Assembly (NCBI RefSeq): GCF_900149705.1
Contig: NZ_LT703001.1
Location: forward strand, 2,046,001 to 2,110,000
Source of the DNA: Sphingorhabdus sp. Alg231-15
GTDB taxonomy: Bacteria > Pseudomonadota > Alphaproteobacteria > Sphingomonadales > Sphingomonadaceae
DNA: 64,000 nucleotides
Direction of reading: 5' to 3'
A model generated the notes under the pieces. That model did not search any database, was not told where the DNA came from, and saw only the letters and a list, made by a program, of their open reading frames with translations. Below, one piece after another: positions 1-9,039 of the stretch (positions within the stretch are counted from its first letter, which is position 1; every line of letters begins with the position of its first letter). A program made the position numbers and the translations under genes.

Positions 1-972
1 TGCGGCGGTCAGCAGAAACTTTTCGATACCTTCAACATCTGCCTTCGGGGAAAAGCGCTCGTAAAAACGGAGCACAGACGGCACGATACCTGCTGCCCCA
101 TTGGTCGGTGCGGTAACCACTTTGCCGCCAGCGGCATTTTCCTCATTCACGGCCAGAGCCCAAAGATTCACCCAGTCGAGGACGGTCAGCGGATCAGACA
201 GCGCCCGTTCTTGCCGCTCCATCAAGCGAGCATGGATCAGGGGCGCCCGGCGTTTCACTTTCAGGCCTCCGGGCAAGATCCCTTCGGACCGGATGCCGCG
301 ATCAATACATTGTGACATCGCATCGGCAATCTCCCGGATGCCCGCGCTGATCTCTTCGTCGGATTTGGCGGCGCGTTCGTTGTTGCGCATGATGTCCGCG
401 ATGCACAGGCCTTTGGTCTTGGCGATATCGAGGAGATCGGCGCCTGAACAGAAAGGATGCGGCACGTCCCACAGACCGTTTTCGGGATCATTCGCTCCAA
501 TCTGATCCTCATCCAATATCGCGCCACCACCGACCGAATAATAGACACGGCTCGCCAGTTCCTCCCCATCCTTGAAGACCGTGAAGCGCATTGCGTTAGA
601 GTGAAAATCCAGGCGCTTACGTTGATCAAAAATTACATCAACCTCTTCATCAAAGCCGATATCCTGCTTGCCATCAAGGCTGATCCGCGCCCGCGATCTG
701 ATCTGGTCGACCAGAGCATCGGCGGCATCCGGTTCGATATTATCCGGCACCTGTCCGGACAGGCCCAACAAGATCGCACGGTCAGTCGCGTGGCCTTTAC
801 CGGTTAGGGCAAGTGAACCGAACAATTTCGTTTCAACACGCGTGACTTGACCGAGCAGCGACTGATCGGCCAGCCGCGCCACAAAATTGGCCGCCGCTGA
901 CATCGGTCCCATAGTGTGAGAACTGGACGGTCCGACACCAATTTTGAACAGCTCAAATGTGCTAGCAACCAT
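1..972 (-). CDS. sdaA: L-serine dehydratase (L-serine ammonia-lyase), 3' end missing
   Basis: Deaminates L-serine to pyruvate and ammonia in the cytoplasm with an oxygen-sensitive 4Fe-4S cluster. I translated it by hand because the frame runs off the window: 324 codons of a usual ~460. It begins MVASTFELFKIGVGPSSSHT, the N-terminal signature of the single-chain iron-sulfur enzyme, and near the cut carries TAPTNGAAGIVPSVL, the signature of the catalytic domain. The cluster cysteines lie beyond the cut. The ATG at 972 is only 6 bp downstream of the DUF885 gene stop, so the two are probably co-transcribed. Identity is firm; nothing can be said of the missing C terminus. Confidence 0.93.
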   Translation of the reverse strand, partial: MVASTFELFKIGVGPSSSHTMGPMSAAANFVARLADQSLLGQVTRVETKLFGSLALTGKGHATDRAILLGLSGQVPDNIEPDAADALVDQIRSRARISLDGKQDIGFDEEVDVIFDQRKRLDFHSNAMRFTVFKDGEELASRVYYSVGGGAILDEDQIGANDPENGLWDVPHPFCSGADLLDIAKTKGLCIADIMRNNERAAKSDEEISAGIREIADAMSQCIDRGIRSEGILPGGLKVKRRAPLIHARLMERQERALSDPLTVLDWVNLWALAVNEENAAGGKVVTAPTNGAAGIVPSVLRFYERFSPKADVEGIEKFLLTAA

Positions 973-978
973 GGCCTG

Positions 979-2844
979 TTAAGACTTTTTCGTCGCAGCT
1001 ATCCATTGGTCAACCATCGTCTCCAATATGCTCAAAGGCACCGAACCACCGCCGAGCACTGTGTCATGGAAACCTCTGATGTCGAAATCATCGCCAAGCT
1101 CTTTTTTCGCCTTGGCGCGCAGTTCCTGAATTTTCAGCATCCCGATCTTATAGCTCGTGGCTTGCGCTGGCATCACCAGATAACGGCGGACTTCGCTACG
1201 CACCGCTGTTTCCGGAATCGGCGAATTGGCGAGGAAATATTCGACCACTTTTTCCTCGCTCCAACCCTTGGTATGCAGGCCGGTATCGACCACAAGTCGG
1301 ATCGCGCGCCAGATTTCCGTCGTCAGTCGGCCAAAATCGGAATAGGGGTCTTCATAAGCACCCATTTCTTTCGACAATAGCTCGGAATAGAGCGCCCATC
1401 CTTCGCCAAAGGCCGGAATATAGCCGCCCTGCGCGCGGAATTTCGGAATGCCCGTGAGTTCCTGCGCAATCGAGCTTTGCATATGGTGGCCGGGATTGCC
1501 TTCATGATAGGCGATCACCTCCAGGCTGTGGATCGGCATCGCACGCATGTCAGACAGATGCGCATAATAGGTTCCGGGGCGTGTCCCGTCCGGTGTGCCC
1601 GGCCGGTAATGCTGGGCCGCGCCGTCTTGTTCGCGGAAAGGCTCCACCCGCTTCACCACCAAATCGGCTTTCGGCAGGGTTCCGAAAAAGTCGGGCAAGC
1701 GTGTTTTGATGAACGCCAAATGCTTTTCGGCGGTATCAATATAGTCCTGCGCGCCCTTGTCATCTTCGGAGAAATAGAATTGGTCATCTTCGCGCAGGAA
1801 GGTGAAGAAGGCTTGCAGGTCGCCATCAAACTTCACCTTGTCCTTGATCGCTTCCATCTCGCTGCGAATACGCGCGACTTCCGAAAGGCCAATATTGTGA
1901 ATCGCCTCCGCCGTCAGATCGGTCGTCGTCTGATTGGCGAGGCGGTAATCATAGAAAGCTTCGCCATTGGGCAGTTCGGAAACACCAAAAGGCGCTTCTT
2001 TTGTGTTGGGCAAATCCTGCTTGAACCAGGCAATGATCCGCTGATAGGCCGGCTTCAACGATCCTGTCAGCGCCGCGCGCGCTTGCTCTTTCAGCTCATC
2101 CGACCGGTCCTGCGTAATCGTGCCCGCTTTCACCAGCGCGGCCAATTTGCCCTCAGTTGCCTCCCATAGAGCTGACGGGCTGCCGGTATCAAATGGCGCA
2201 CCGGTTGTGATTTTCTCGGACTGCTCGATCACCCCTTCATAAGCAAAACGGGGCGGCCGAGTGCCAGACCCGGCATTGGCTTGTGCTCGTGCAAGCAACT
2301 GGTCGAGTGCTCGCGCACTGCCTTTGAGGCGCTCAATGAAAGCAACCATGTCAGACTCGCTTGCGACGCGATGCTGGTTGATCAAAAAGGTGGGAAAGAA
2401 ACTTTGCTGGCCATTAAATTGGTGCAGCACATAGCCATTTTGGCGAAACGGCACGCCCGCTTCAAACTGCTCTAGCCGGAAAAGCCACATGTCCCACGAT
2501 ATTTTCGCATCCGGCGATAACTTGTCATAATCAAAGTCTCGCTTCATCTCTGCCGTGGCATTTCGCATCCACGTCAACTGACGGTCTGCAGCTTCGACGG
2601 AGTAATCGTCAATCTGGTCATAAGCCGTCCGGCGGCCCAACAGGGTCTGACGGATTGGACTGAAAGCCAGCTGCTCTTCGAACTTATTGTCAAACCAGAT
2701 GTTGAGACGGTCCGTCTCGGTTTCCATCGCATCTGCAACCACCGGAGCTGGCGGAGCTGACGATTGGGTTTGCACTGACTGCGCTGTCGCCGCGCAACCC
2801 GCCAATGTTGTGGAAGCCAATAGGAGCGTGAAAAACTTGGTCAT
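979..2844 (-). CDS. DUF885 family lipoprotein, putative zinc-dependent peptidase
   Basis: 621 residues. The first 20 residues end in the lipobox LAGC, so it is predicted to be a lipoprotein facing the periplasm. The C-terminal half has the DUF885 hallmarks: YHEGNPGHHMQ, a candidate zinc-binding motif near residue 450, followed by GEGWALYSE, whose glutamates could complete the site. DUF885 proteins are regarded as carboxypeptidase-like metallopeptidases, but substrates are mostly unknown. The length is normal for the family. The ATG at 2844 directly precedes the signal peptide. sdaA follows 6 bp downstream. A link to serine metabolism, for example peptide scavenging feeding SdaA, is inference only. 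Confidence 0.85.
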   Translation of the reverse strand: MTKFFTLLLASTTLAGCAATAQSVQTQSSAPPAPVVADAMETETDRLNIWFDNKFEEQLAFSPIRQTLLGRRTAYDQIDDYSVEAADRQLTWMRNATAEMKRDFDYDKLSPDAKISWDMWLFRLEQFEAGVPFRQNGYVLHQFNGQQSFFPTFLINQHRVASESDMVAFIERLKGSARALDQLLARAQANAGSGTRPPRFAYEGVIEQSEKITTGAPFDTGSPSALWEATEGKLAALVKAGTITQDRSDELKEQARAALTGSLKPAYQRIIAWFKQDLPNTKEAPFGVSELPNGEAFYDYRLANQTTTDLTAEAIHNIGLSEVARIRSEMEAIKDKVKFDGDLQAFFTFLREDDQFYFSEDDKGAQDYIDTAEKHLAFIKTRLPDFFGTLPKADLVVKRVEPFREQDGAAQHYRPGTPDGTRPGTYYAHLSDMRAMPIHSLEVIAYHEGNPGHHMQSSIAQELTGIPKFRAQGGYIPAFGEGWALYSELLSKEMGAYEDPYSDFGRLTTEIWRAIRLVVDTGLHTKGWSEEKVVEYFLANSPIPETAVRSEVRRYLVMPAQATSYKIGMLKIQELRAKAKKELGDDFDIRGFHDTVLGGGSVPLSILETMVDQWIAATKKS

Positions 2845-2942
2845 GCGGTCTGATCCCTGTGCAAGAAGTTACATTCGCAACTGCATGGCACAGTCCGCGA
2901 TGTTTGAAAACATTACGGATAAGTTGAACGACTACCTAAATC

Positions 2943-2974
2943 AAAAAAGGGGCCGGAAGTTTCCTTCCAGCCCC
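2943..2974 (-). terminator. Rho-independent terminator of groESL
   Basis: On the minus strand a GC-rich hairpin (arms GGGGCTGGAAG and CTTCCGGCCCC, loop GAAA, one mismatch) is followed directly by six T residues. It lies 33 bp past the groEL stop and ahead of the DUF885 gene, so it should separate the chaperonin transcript from the downstream genes. Confidence 0.88.
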
Positions 2975-3007
2975 TCGTATTTTTCAGCGTGAGCTGAGCG
3001 TTTGGGT

Positions 3008-4678
<1,671 letters not shown>

Positions 4679-4713
4679 TTATGAGAATGAATGTTTAGTG
4701 GAATGAAATGCGA

Positions 4714-5001
4714 TTATTCGACGATGCCGAGGATATCGCTTTCTTTCATGATGATCAGGTCTTTGCCTTCAACGGTGACTTCCGTGCCGGACCATTTGCC
4801 GAACAGGATCTTGTCGCCTTTTTTGACGTCGAGCGGTGTTGACTTGCCATTGTCGTCTTTCAAACCATTGCCAACAGCAACAACTTTACCTTCGGATGGT
4901 TTTTCCTGAGCGCTGTCTGGAATGATGATACCGCCAGCGGTTTTCGTGTCCGCTTCAACGCGGCTAACCAGTACACGATCATGTAGTGGACGAAATTTCA
5001 T
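4714..5001 (-). CDS. groS: Co-chaperonin GroES (Hsp10)
   Basis: 95 residues, the lid of the GroEL chamber. It starts [12 protein letters not shown] and contains the mobile-loop segment [16 protein letters not shown] frame seven codons longer is open upstream, but the ATG at 5001 is chosen because it gives the conserved N terminus and has an AAAGG ribosome site just ahead. It is the first gene of the groESL operon, behind a perfect CIRCE operator. Confidence 0.97.
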   Translation of the reverse strand: MKFRPLHDRVLVSRVEADTKTAGGIIIPDSAQEKPSEGKVVAVGNGLKDDNGKSTPLDVKKGDKILFGKWSGTEVTVEGKDLIIMKESDILGIVE

Positions 5002-5083
5002 AAGTTTGCCTTTCTTATCCAAATTTACTTTCCTGCGGCCCCGCTCCTTTAGCCCGGGCCATCAAGATATATTCAATGGAGGA

Positions 5084-5110
5084 TTAGCACTCCTTTGAGT
5101 CGAGTGCTAA
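5084..5110 (-). promoter_or_regulatory. CIRCE operator (HrcA repressor site)
   Basis: A perfect match to the consensus: TTAGCACTC at 5084-5092, a 9-nt spacer, GAGTGCTAA at 5102-5110. HrcA binds CIRCE and represses groESL; heat-induced chaperonin titration relieves it. It sits in the 5' leader of groES, between promoter and gene. Confidence 0.97.
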
Positions 5111-5116
5111 CGACGC

Positions 5117-5147
5117 TCATATGGGCTATTCTCAGCGATCGTCAAGG
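5117..5147 (-). promoter_or_regulatory. Probable groESL promoter
   Basis: On the minus strand CCTTGAC (5141-5147) and a CCATATG-like -10 element are about 17 bp apart, immediately upstream of CIRCE. The CTTGAC-type -35 fits both sigma-70 and alphaproteobacterial heat-shock sigma RpoH, so the operon may be under dual RpoH and HrcA control. Assigned by eye only. Confidence 0.55.
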
Positions 5148-5251
5148 CTTTGCTGCAAAAAAATTCCGATTCTTTTTTCGGCTGTATCCATCAGAAAAAT
5201 GCCGTTTTCAGAAATCAGACGGAGATTTTTCATGGTCATGAGAAAACAATT

Positions 5252-5277
5252 GTAACCATCCGGACCGATCCCGCGAA
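5252..5277 (+). promoter_or_regulatory. SigF-type ECF promoter upstream of the bufferin operon
   Basis: GTAACC (5252-5257), exactly 16 nt, then CGAA (5274-5277). As I recall it, this is the -35/-10 pair described for SigF of Caulobacter crescentus. It lies about 65 bp before the bufA start and in the same orientation, and a SigF-like gene ends the same gene cluster. That combination makes it a strong candidate for metal-stress control of buf and possibly of sigF-nrsF. Confidence 0.75.
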
Positions 5278-5341
5278 ACTATCAATGAGCCTGCAAGACA
5301 GGTTCACCCCTATTATCCCAATTCCAAGAGAGGAAAACCCC

Positions 5342-5638
5342 ATGTCTAACTCCATGATCAAAGCAACAGCTGCTGCCGCTGCCCTCGCCGCCGCTGCAAC
5401 CATTGCCATTTCTCCAACCACCGCTGTTGCGGCGGGCGCCAAAGAGAAATGTTTCGGCATCGCGCTGAAAGGCAAGAATGACTGTGCCGCAGGACCAGGC
5501 ACCAGCTGTGCCGGTACATCAACCGCCGATTATCAAGGCAATGCCTGGAAATATACCGCCAAAGGTGCCTGCGTTAAGGCCGGTGGTTCGTTGACCGCCA
5601 AAAAAGGCAACAAGAAGCCGGTAGCGCAGAGAGGCTAA
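5342..5638 (+). CDS. bufA1: Bufferin precursor BufA1 (DUF2282)
   Basis: 98 residues. The N terminus is a positively charged, Ala-rich signal peptide cleaved probably near Ala30-Ala31; the mature part carries four cysteines (C37, C48, C56, C77) and the DUF2282 pattern of [14 protein letters not shown], then CAGT, then a W-K-Y segment. Family members are ribosomal peptides whose cysteines are modified by the co-encoded DUF692 enzyme and which sequester copper in the periplasm. The ATG at 5342 follows an AGAGGA ribosome site; a longer open frame upstream would destroy the signal peptide. First gene of bufA1BCD, behind a SigF-type promoter. The basic tail ([12 protein letters not shown]) has no assigned role. 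Confidence 0.88.
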   Translation: MSNSMIKATAAAAALAAAATIAISPTTAVAAGAKEKCFGIALKGKNDCAAGPGTSCAGTSTADYQGNAWKYTAKGACVKAGGSLTAKKGNKKPVAQRG

Positions 5639-5657
5639 GCCTTCTGCAAGTCTCTGG

Positions 5658-5688
5658 CGCAAAACTCTGTTTTACGCTAGGTTTTGCG
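5658..5688 (+). other. Stem-loop between bufA1 and bufB
   Basis: Perfect 8-bp inverted repeat CGCAAAAC (5658-5665) and GTTTTGCG (5681-5688) with a 15-nt loop, 20 bp after the bufA1 stop. There is no T-tract directly after it, so it is more likely an mRNA-stabilising or attenuating hairpin that lets the precursor be made in excess over its enzymes than a full terminator. That role is inference. Confidence 0.55.
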
Positions 5689-5730
5689 GATGTTACCAAA
5701 GCTCACACCTCAAATTTTGATCTGTCCGTT

Positions 5731-6615
5731 ATGAAAACGTCTATGTCACGCTCCCTCCCTCCATCAGGTGGCATAGGTCTGAAGTCAGTACATTATAATG
5801 ATGTATTGTCTGAGGAAGTCGGATCAAAAAAACCCGGATGGGTCGAGGTGCATCCGCAGAATTACTTCGGTGATGGTGGTCCGCTCCATCGTTGGCTGAC
5901 CGCCATCGCCGAAGACTATCCTTTGAGCTTTCACAGCGTTGGACTCTCCCTCGGCTCAGCTGACGGTCTCAATGCATATGATCTCGATAAGATTGCGTCT
6001 CTATGTGACCGTTACCAGCCAGCCATGGTATCCGACCATCTCAGCTGGAGCGGCAACGCCCATGACCGCTATCCTGATCTGCTCCCCATTCCCTACACCA
6101 AAGAAGCGCTGGATCACTTTGCCGCGCAGATCGGCAAGGTACAGGACCGGCTGAAACGCCCCATGCTGATCGAAAACCCGTCGCGTTATCTCAGCTACCG
6201 TGACGATGAGATGAGTGAGACCGATTTTATCACGGCGCTTTGCAATCAGGCGGGCTGCGGATTGCTGTTCGACATCAACAATGTCGAGGTCACCGCCACC
6301 AATGTCGGGCTCGACATGGAGGCCTATGTCGATGCGATAAATCCCGATATTGTCGGCGAGATGCATCTCGCTGGCCATGCCCGTGAAGACCATGAAAGCG
6401 GCCCTTTGCTGATCGATGATCACGGGTCAATTGTCAGCGATATCACCTGGCGGCTTTATGAACGCTTCATCACACGCGCCGGTCCCAAACCGACATTGAT
6501 CGAGTGGGATACCGATATTCCCGCATATGATGTACTGATGGCCGAGGTCGCAAAGGTTGAAACGGTGCTCGGCAGCCATGTCTTGGACGAGAATCAACAT
6601 GCCCTCGCTCGCTGA
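5731..6615 (+). CDS. bufB: Bufferin-modifying MNIO enzyme BufB (DUF692)
   Basis: 294 residues, the usual length. DUF692 proteins are multinuclear non-heme iron-dependent oxidative enzymes with a TIM-barrel fold; BufB homologues rework cysteines in the bufferin precursor. Candidate iron ligands visible in order are H68 (SFHSVG), H103 (DHLSW), E148 (LIENPS), D181/N183 (FDINN), H212 and H216 (HLAGH), D229/H231 (DDHG) and E258 (LIEWD). The ATG at 5731 or at 5743 could be used; neither has a strong ribosome site. The 3' end overlaps bufC by 17 bp, implying translational coupling with its partner. Confidence 0.9.
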   Translation: MKTSMSRSLPPSGGIGLKSVHYNDVLSEEVGSKKPGWVEVHPQNYFGDGGPLHRWLTAIAEDYPLSFHSVGLSLGSADGLNAYDLDKIASLCDRYQPAMVSDHLSWSGNAHDRYPDLLPIPYTKEALDHFAAQIGKVQDRLKRPMLIENPSRYLSYRDDEMSETDFITALCNQAGCGLLFDINNVEVTATNVGLDMEAYVDAINPDIVGEMHLAGHAREDHESGPLLIDDHGSIVSDITWRLYERFITRAGPKPTLIEWDTDIPAYDVLMAEVAKVETVLGSHVLDENQHALAR

Positions 6616-7321
6616 AGGTCAGTCGCGCTTCATTGCGTGTCTGCAAAAAGGCCCGGCGCATTTTCCCGATGATCTGTTCAGCGAGAGTGCGGATAGAGCG
6701 CTTATGGGTCTTAAGGCCCACGCCAATACCGTATCCCATGCGCGGCTCGTTGCGCTGGAAAATGCTTATCCCAAATTGCATGAGCATATGGGTCATGAGC
6801 CTTTCCATGCCATTTCTCGGGATTATATTGAGCAAGATCATATCCTGACCTGCGACATGAACAGTATCGCGTCAGGTTTTGCAGAATTTCTGGCGAAACG
6901 TGGCTTCAGCGAAACGGAAGTCGATCTGGCCCGGATAGAATGGGCCTGGATCAAAAGCTATCACAGCAGCGAAGCGCCGCCACTGGCACTGAATGATATC
7001 GCGACACTGGATGAAGCAAGCCTGCTTGGTCTCCGCATCGGTGCGCATCCAGCGATGCGGCTGATCAACCTCACCGGTGCGCTGTCTCCCGAACTTGCGG
7101 AATTGGGCGATGAAACGCCCGATTCGTTGATGATAGCACGCCCGGAAGCCGAAGTATTATTCCACCCGCTAACCCAGTTAGAGCATGAAATTGCAGAAAA
7201 AATTGCAAATATTTCAACAATGGGTAACCTTTTGGCTTCGGCCATCGAACTGGGTGGTGAAGACACTGCAATGGAACGACTTATAAAAATGATCCAGGCA
7301 GGCGTAATGATAAAAATTTGA
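6599..7321 (+). CDS. bufC: Bufferin partner protein BufC (DUF2063)
   Basis: 240 residues from the ATG at 6599 (MPSLAEGQSRFIACLQ); an earlier in-frame start would only add residues from inside bufB. The first ~95 residues fit the DUF2063 N-terminal domain (QSRFIACL, then ALENAYPKLHEHMGHEPF, then ISRDYI). DUF2063 proteins pair with DUF692 enzymes and are thought to recruit the precursor peptide. Its position between bufB and the DoxX gene is the standard bufABCD order. The C-terminal half is less conserved and its role is not evident. Confidence 0.87.
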   Translation: MPSLAEGQSRFIACLQKGPAHFPDDLFSESADRALMGLKAHANTVSHARLVALENAYPKLHEHMGHEPFHAISRDYIEQDHILTCDMNSIASGFAEFLAKRGFSETEVDLARIEWAWIKSYHSSEAPPLALNDIATLDEASLLGLRIGAHPAMRLINLTGALSPELAELGDETPDSLMIARPEAEVLFHPLTQLEHEIAEKIANISTMGNLLASAIELGGEDTAMERLIKMIQAGVMIKI

Positions 7322-7334
7322 TGGGGTAACGAAC

Positions 7335-7775
7335 ATGATGAACCTGATTAAAAAAGCGATTAACCTGGTAAGCGGCGCAGTTCCTGAGGCAATTGCATTG
7401 CTCTTTGCCCGCGTAGCGCTGGCCGGAATCTTCTGGCGCTCGGCACGTACCAAAGTCGAGGATGGCAGTTTTCTGACAATGAAAGAGCTGACCGTCGATC
7501 TGTTTCGCGATGAATATGGCATGCCATTTCCGGAAATTACCGGTTTGATCGCAACCTATGCCGAGCATTTCTTCCCGATATTGCTGGTGTTGGGCCTTGC
7601 AACCCGTTTTGGCGCTGCCGGACTGCTTGTAATGACCTTGGTCATCCAGTTTTTCGTCTATCCTGAAGCTTGGTGGTCTGTGCATATTATCTGGGTTGCT
7701 TTGGCACTGGTCCTGATTACACGTGGCGGCGGTCTATTCTCCCTCGACAAACTGGTTGGCGGGAAACTGGGCTAA
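7335..7775 (+). CDS. bufD: DoxX family membrane protein BufD
   Basis: 146 residues with four hydrophobic segments (about 18-35, 73-90, 93-110, 114-130) separated by short loops, as in DoxX proteins. It contains the family-like start ALLFARVALAGIFWRSARTKV. DoxX proteins are small inner-membrane proteins often tied to redox or thiol stress; the biochemical role in bufferin operons is not established. It follows bufC by 13 bp and ends 21 bp before sigF, so transcription probably continues into the regulators. Confidence 0.85.
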   Translation: MMNLIKKAINLVSGAVPEAIALLFARVALAGIFWRSARTKVEDGSFLTMKELTVDLFRDEYGMPFPEITGLIATYAEHFFPILLVLGLATRFGAAGLLVMTLVIQFFVYPEAWWSVHIIWVALALVLITRGGGLFSLDKLVGGKLG

Positions 7776-7796
7776 GCTGGTAAGCGGAGAGCAGGC

Positions 7797-8321
7797 ATGA
7801 TCGCCAATGAAGAAACATTGCGCCACTTAATGGTCAAGGCGCAGGGCGGGGACAAGCAATGCTATGCCAGCCTGCTGACCGAGTGCGAAAAATGGCTAAG
7901 ACGCTATTATGCGCGCAAGATCAATCCGGCGGAAGTCGATGATCTGGTACAGGAAACGCTGATCTCGCTGCACAAAAAACGGGCCAGCTATGATCCAACC
8001 AAGGCGTTTCTGCCCTGGCTCGCAGCAATCGGGCGTTATCGTTGGATCGATGGCCTCCGCAAAATTTATCGCCACGAACATGGCGAGTTGAACGAGGAAC
8101 TGGTTGCTGATCCACAAGATGAGGATGTAACCGCCAAGGTGAGTCTGGAACGTTTGCTGGGTATGATCCCGGATAAACAGGCCGATGTTATCGCCATGGT
8201 AAAGATTGAAGGACTAAGCATTGCCGAAGCCGCGGCAAAAACCGGCCAGTCGGAATCACTGGTGAAAGTAAATATCCATCGGGGGCTTAAGAAAATGAGC
8301 GCCCTTATCGAGAGTGAATGA
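7797..8321 (+). CDS. sigF: ECF sigma factor SigF (metal stress)
   Basis: 174 residues with only the two core ECF regions: sigma2 at about 10-90 (DDLVQETLISLHKKRASYD, then LPWLAAIGRYRWIDGLRK) and sigma4 at about 115-170 (LLGMIPDKQADVIAM, then LSIAEAAAKTGQSESLVKV). Being next to a DUF1109 anti-sigma identifies it as the SigF type known from Caulobacter, which responds to chromium and cadmium and drives DUF2282-DUF692-DUF2063-DoxX genes. Here regulator and target operon are adjacent. RBS GGAGAG lies just before the ATG. Autoregulation through the promoter at 5252 is likely but not shown. Confidence 0.88.
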   Translation: MIANEETLRHLMVKAQGGDKQCYASLLTECEKWLRRYYARKINPAEVDDLVQETLISLHKKRASYDPTKAFLPWLAAIGRYRWIDGLRKIYRHEHGELNEELVADPQDEDVTAKVSLERLLGMIPDKQADVIAMVKIEGLSIAEAAAKTGQSESLVKVNIHRGLKKMSALIESE

Positions 8322-8322
8322 A

Positions 8323-8964
8323 ATGAGTGAAGTAGCAAATAGTCTGATCGATGACCTGGTCGATGATCTTGCCCCGGTCCGTACCCTGAAGCCTTCGGGC
8401 GGTATGGCAGTGGCTGCGATCCTGATGTTGGCTGTCTCTTCCAGTGTGGCCTTCTTTCTGGGCGTGCGCGGTGATCTGGCGATGGGGATGGCCCATCAGA
8501 TGTTCTTTCTGCGCAGTGGCGTGCTCTTGATGCTTGGTATTGCAACCGCCTTTGCTGCAGCCAATATGGCCCGGCCTGGTGTTGGCAATTTAAATCGCGG
8601 ATGGATTTGGGCGCTGGTTACGGCAGCATTGTTCCCGCTGACGGCAGCGATTATGAGCGCCATCAATATGCCGCCAGTAGAAGCTTTACGGCCGGCTGAA
8701 GGTCTCCGCTGCCTGACGGTCAGCATGATGTCTGCGCTGGTCATCGGCGGTGGCCTCACCACATGGCTGCGTCAAGGTGCACCAACTTCACCGGAACGTG
8801 CTGGCTGGCTGGTCGGCATTGCATCCGGCGCTTTGGGAGCGGCGGCTTATAATATTTTCTGCCCGTTTAATGACATTTACTATATCGGATTGTGGTTCAC
8901 CCTGCCGGTACTGGTCAGTGCCATAGTGGGTCGGATTATCGTACCACGTCTTATCCGCTGGTAA
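8323..8964 (+). CDS. nrsF: Anti-sigma factor NrsF (DUF1109), six-span membrane protein
   Basis: 213 residues with six hydrophobic helices after a short cytoplasmic N terminus (SLIDDLVDDLAPVR) that resembles the sigma-binding segment of DUF1109 proteins. Two cysteines, C130 (GLRCLTV) and C180 (NIFCPFND), sit almost exactly where Caulobacter NrsF has the pair (C131, C181) needed to sense metals. Start choice: the ATG at 8323 lies 1 bp after the sigF stop; a GTG at 8314 overlapping sigF is an alternative. Coupled translation with sigF is expected for a sigma/anti-sigma pair. Confidence 0.87.
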   Translation: MSEVANSLIDDLVDDLAPVRTLKPSGGMAVAAILMLAVSSSVAFFLGVRGDLAMGMAHQMFFLRSGVLLMLGIATAFAAANMARPGVGNLNRGWIWALVTAALFPLTAAIMSAINMPPVEALRPAEGLRCLTVSMMSALVIGGGLTTWLRQGAPTSPERAGWLVGIASGALGAAAYNIFCPFNDIYYIGLWFTLPVLVSAIVGRIIVPRLIRW

Positions 8965-8987
8965 TTTCCCAAACGCATAACCATATT

Positions 8988-9023
8988 AAAGGCGGCGGTC
9001 AGCAATGATCAGCCGCCTTTTTT
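8988..9023 (+). terminator. Rho-independent terminator after nrsF
   Basis: AAAGGCGG (8988-8995) pairs with CCGCCTTT, with GGTCA/TGATC-type bases extending the stem, followed by a run of T. It closes the buf-sigF-nrsF unit 24 bp after the nrsF stop and lies just before sppA. Confidence 0.82.
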
Positions 9024-9039
9024 GTGGAGAATGACGACA

